Shown here in pieces: positions 61,636-64,000 of a stretch of DNA of 64,000 nt. Positions within the stretch are counted from its first letter, which is position 1; the number at the start of each line of letters is the position of its first letter. The translations under genes and the position numbers were made by a program. This DNA comes from Pectobacterium actinidiae. GTDB taxonomy: Bacteria; Pseudomonadota; Gammaproteobacteria; Enterobacterales; Enterobacteriaceae. The notes under the pieces are model-generated. The model was not told the origin of the DNA. It was given only the letters and a program-made list of their open reading frames with translations, and ran no database searches. The DNA lies in assembly GCF_000803315.1 (NCBI RefSeq), contig NZ_JRMH01000001.1, forward strand, positions 1,922,001 to 1,986,000, given 5' to 3'.

Positions 61636-62943
61636 GTGTGTTCCCTACACGATCGGCATGACTGTAATGCTCAACACGAGCATCGCCATGATGACTACAT
61701 GCTTTGCCCGCAGTGCGACCTGCTGGTGGAGTTACCTGAGCTGTTACACGGCCAGAAGGCGACCTGCCCACGTTGCAAAACCGCACTAACCAGTCGCCAG
61801 ACGGAACCGCGCAAGCGGCCTGTTGGCTATGCTGTGAGCGCACTGTTCATGCTATTGCTGGCAAACCTCTTCCCCTTCGTTTCTATGCGGGTGGCGGGTA
61901 TCACCAGCGAAATCACCCTGATACAAATTCCCAAAGTGATGGTGGCCGAAAACTACGCCAGCGTCGCGACGCTGTTTATGCTTTTTGTCCAACTGGTTCC
62001 TGCTTTCAGTATGGCGACCCTCATCCTGCTTTGCCTGCACGCCTCGCTGCCGCTGGCATTGAAAAAAAGCATGGGCAAGATACTGTTTCATCTCAAAAGT
62101 TGGGGCATGGCGGAGATTTTCCTGGCTGGCGTGCTGGTCAGCTTTGTCAAACTGATGGCCTATGGTGATATCGGCATCGGCACCAGCTTTATACCTTTTG
62201 TCCTATTCTGTCTGTTGCAACTTTTGGCTTTCCAAAGCCTCGACCGCCGCTGGCTGTGGAATGACATCGTGCCGCCCCCCGCGCTACCCGCGCCACCGGT
62301 TCTGGGACAAAGCGGGCTATCACAAGGGTTGCGTTCATGCGCATGCTGCACCGCCATTCTGCCAGCCAACCAGTTAATCTGTCCGCGTTGCCACTCACGC
62401 GGACATGCTCGTAAGAAGCACAGTCTGCAATGGACGCTAGCCCTGCTGATTACCTCCATAATGCTCTATATCCCCTCGAATCTGATGCCGATCATGGTGA
62501 CTGAAGCCTTCGGCGATCGCATGGGATCGACGATCATGTCGGGCGTCATCCTGTTGTGGGGTATGGGGTCTTACCCTGTTGCGATGGTGATTTTTGTCGC
62601 TAGCGTCATGGTGCCATCGCTAAAGATGCTGGCGCTAGGCTGGCTTTGCTGGCAGGCCAATGGCAAAACCAAACAAACGAAAGACAGTGAGCGGATGCAT
62701 GTCATCTATGAGATGGTTGAGTTTGTTGGACGCTGGTCAATGATTGATGTGTTCGTTATTGCCGTCCTGTCTGCGATGGTACGTATCGGTCGTCTGATGA
62801 GTATTTATCCCGCCATTGGGGCGGTATTGTTCGCGGCCGTGGTGATTCTGACCATGTTTGCCGCGATGATGTTTGATCCCCGCTTGTTGTGGGATCGTCG
62901 CGATGATGTTCTTCATAAGGAGCCTGCCGTTGGCGAAAGATAA
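61636..62943 (+). CDS. pqiA: intermembrane transport protein PqiA
   Basis: A 435-residue inner-membrane protein (E. coli 417) that works with the PqiB tunnel in lipid transport between membranes. Two zinc-ribbon-like cysteine sets (CPQC...CPRC near residue 24-50 and CACC...CPRC near 235-255) each precede a group of four membrane helices. The start begins with MCSLHDRHD; an N-terminal His-rich stretch is longer than in E. coli. Confidence 0.95.
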   Translation: MCSLHDRHDCNAQHEHRHDDYMLCPQCDLLVELPELLHGQKATCPRCKTALTSRQTEPRKRPVGYAVSALFMLLLANLFPFVSMRVAGITSEITLIQIPKVMVAENYASVATLFMLFVQLVPAFSMATLILLCLHASLPLALKKSMGKILFHLKSWGMAEIFLAGVLVSFVKLMAYGDIGIGTSFIPFVLFCLLQLLAFQSLDRRWLWNDIVPPPALPAPPVLGQSGLSQGLRSCACCTAILPANQLICPRCHSRGHARKKHSLQWTLALLITSIMLYIPSNLMPIMVTEAFGDRMGSTIMSGVILLWGMGSYPVAMVIFVASVMVPSLKMLALGWLCWQANGKTKQTKDSERMHVIYEMVEFVGRWSMIDVFVIAVLSAMVRIGRLMSIYPAIGAVLFAAVVILTMFAAMMFDPRLLWDRRDDVLHKEPAVGER

Positions 62944-64000
62944 CCATGCCATTGCGGATGTAGAAACGATTAAACGCTGGTCGCCGGTCTGGATTGTGCC
63001 GATTGTCACGGTACTGATCGGTGCCTGGATACTGTTTTACCATTTCAGCCATCAGGGGCCGCAAATTACGCTGATTACCAGCAACGCCGAAGGTATTGAA
63101 GCGGGAAAAACCGCCATCAAAAGTCGTAGCGTAGACGTTGGAGTGGTAGAGAGCGTGGTACTGAGCGACGACCTTCATCAAGTGGAAATCAAAGCGCGCT
63201 TGAATGACGGTATGGATAAACTGCTCAAACAGGACTCCGCTTTCTGGGTGGTGAAGCCGCAAATTGGTCGGGAAGGCGTTTCCGGTCTGGGGACACTGTT
63301 ATCCGGTGCTTACATTGAGCTACAGCCCGGAGCCAGTAAAGATGATAAAAACGAGTTTACCCTGCTGGATGCGCCGCCGCTGGCGTCGCCGGATGCGAAA
63401 GGCATCAGGGTGATATTAGACAGTGAGCAGTCTGGGCAGTTGAATGCGGGCGATCCCGTTCTGTTCCGCGGCTATCGGGTGGGCTCGGTGGAAACCAGCG
63501 AATTCGATACGAAATCGCGTAAAATGCACTATCAGCTGTTTATCTCAGCGCCGTATGATGGTCTGGTCACCAGTAATGTCCGTTTCTGGAAAGACAGCGG
63601 CGTCACCTTTGATATGTCGGCACAGGGCATGCGCGTCGAAATGGGCTCGCTGACGACGCTGTTTAGTGGCGGCGTGAGCTTTGACGTTCCCGCTGGTTGG
63701 GAACTGGGTGAGCCAGCTAAAACGATGGCGCAATATCAGCTCTTTGATAACCAGCGTAGCATCCAGGATTCGCTGTATACCGAGTATAAAGAATTCCTGT
63801 TGTTCTTCAACGAGTCGATCCGCGGCTTGCAGGCTGGCGCCCCGGTGGAATTCCGAGGCATTCGTTTGGGTACGGTGGCTGAGGCGCCATTCTTCCCACG
63901 CAATATGCAACAGGATTTGGGCGATGACTACCGCATACCTGTACTGATTCGTATTGAACCAGAGCGTTTCGCGAAAAGGATAGGCGGGTCATTTGATATA
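62930..64000 (+). CDS. pqiB: intermembrane transport protein PqiB, N-terminal part (runs off the window)
   Basis: The frame is open for 357 codons to the window end; the family is about 546. RWSPVWIVPIVTVLIGAWIL is the single membrane helix, followed by MCE-domain repeats (ITLITSNAEGIEAGKTAIKS; GIRVILDSEQSGQLNAGDPV; GAPVEFRGIRLGTV). The likely start is a TTG at 62930 with AAGGAG 7 bases upstream, overlapping pqiA by 14 bases. MCE rings of PqiB form a periplasm-spanning tunnel. Confidence 0.93.
   Translation, partial: MAKDNHAIADVETIKRWSPVWIVPIVTVLIGAWILFYHFSHQGPQITLITSNAEGIEAGKTAIKSRSVDVGVVESVVLSDDLHQVEIKARLNDGMDKLLKQDSAFWVVKPQIGREGVSGLGTLLSGAYIELQPGASKDDKNEFTLLDAPPLASPDAKGIRVILDSEQSGQLNAGDPVLFRGYRVGSVETSEFDTKSRKMHYQLFISAPYDGLVTSNVRFWKDSGVTFDMSAQGMRVEMGSLTTLFSGGVSFDVPAGWELGEPAKTMAQYQLFDNQRSIQDSLYTEYKEFLLFFNESIRGLQAGAPVEFRGIRLGTVAEAPFFPRNMQQDLGDDYRIPVLIRIEPERFAKRIGGSFDI

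Overview
The window is chromosomal DNA of an enterobacterial soft-rot plant pathogen, most likely Pectobacterium. The housekeeping genes are close relatives of their E. coli counterparts and keep much of the E. coli gene order. A family PL9 pectate lyase, a citrate-fermentation cluster with a Na+/citrate-type carrier, and many ERIC elements (some degenerate) point to Pectobacterium rather than to E. coli. No phage, IS element, CRISPR array, rRNA or tRNA was seen.

Layout. 1-531: start of hisG with the his leader peptide and attenuator (minus strand). 812-1651: yeeZ. 1785-14656: citrate island. On the minus strand lie a chemoreceptor and a CitA/CitB-type two-component system (dpiB-dpiA). On the plus strand lie a citS-type carrier, a fumarylacetoacetate-hydrolase-family enzyme and citCDEFXG. 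15110-19503: ycgR behind a FliA-type promoter, the putrescine importer plaP behind a possible upstream ORF, and sbcB. 19699-23485: an iron(III)-siderophore ABC operon with a Fur-like box. 23669-30421: tmaR, then comEC (interrupted by one in-frame amber codon), msbA-lpxK-ycaR-kdsB. 30422-32337: a long ERIC and the PL9 pectate lyase, inserted between kdsB and ycbJ, which are neighbours in E. coli. 32440-64000: ycbJ, elyC, cmoM-mukF-mukE-mukB, ldtD, mepK, gloC, aspC, ompF, asnS, pncB, pepN, pyrD, zapC, ycbX, rlmL, uup, pqiA and the start of pqiB.

How the parts fit. The citrate island could link sensing of a carboxylic acid (CitA-like kinase), movement toward it (chemoreceptor with its own FliA-type promoter), uptake (2HCT carrier), cleavage to acetate and oxaloacetate (citrate lyase with its ligase and prosthetic-group enzymes), and perhaps processing of oxaloacetate by the FAH-family protein, because no oadGAB is present. 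The msbA-lpxK-kdsB block makes and exports lipid A/LPS precursors. cmoM-mukFEB couples a tRNA methyltransferase to the condensin. ldtD and mepK make and cut 3-3 peptidoglycan crosslinks.

The most noteworthy observations are the amber codon in comEC, the FAH gene placed where an oxaloacetate decarboxylase would be expected, substituted ligand residues in the CitA-like sensor, a possible coupled upstream ORF before plaP, a three-copy palindromic repeat family unknown to me, and ERIC fragments placed where they supply or disturb expression signals. None of these alone proves a new system. The citrate island is the best candidate for unusual biology.
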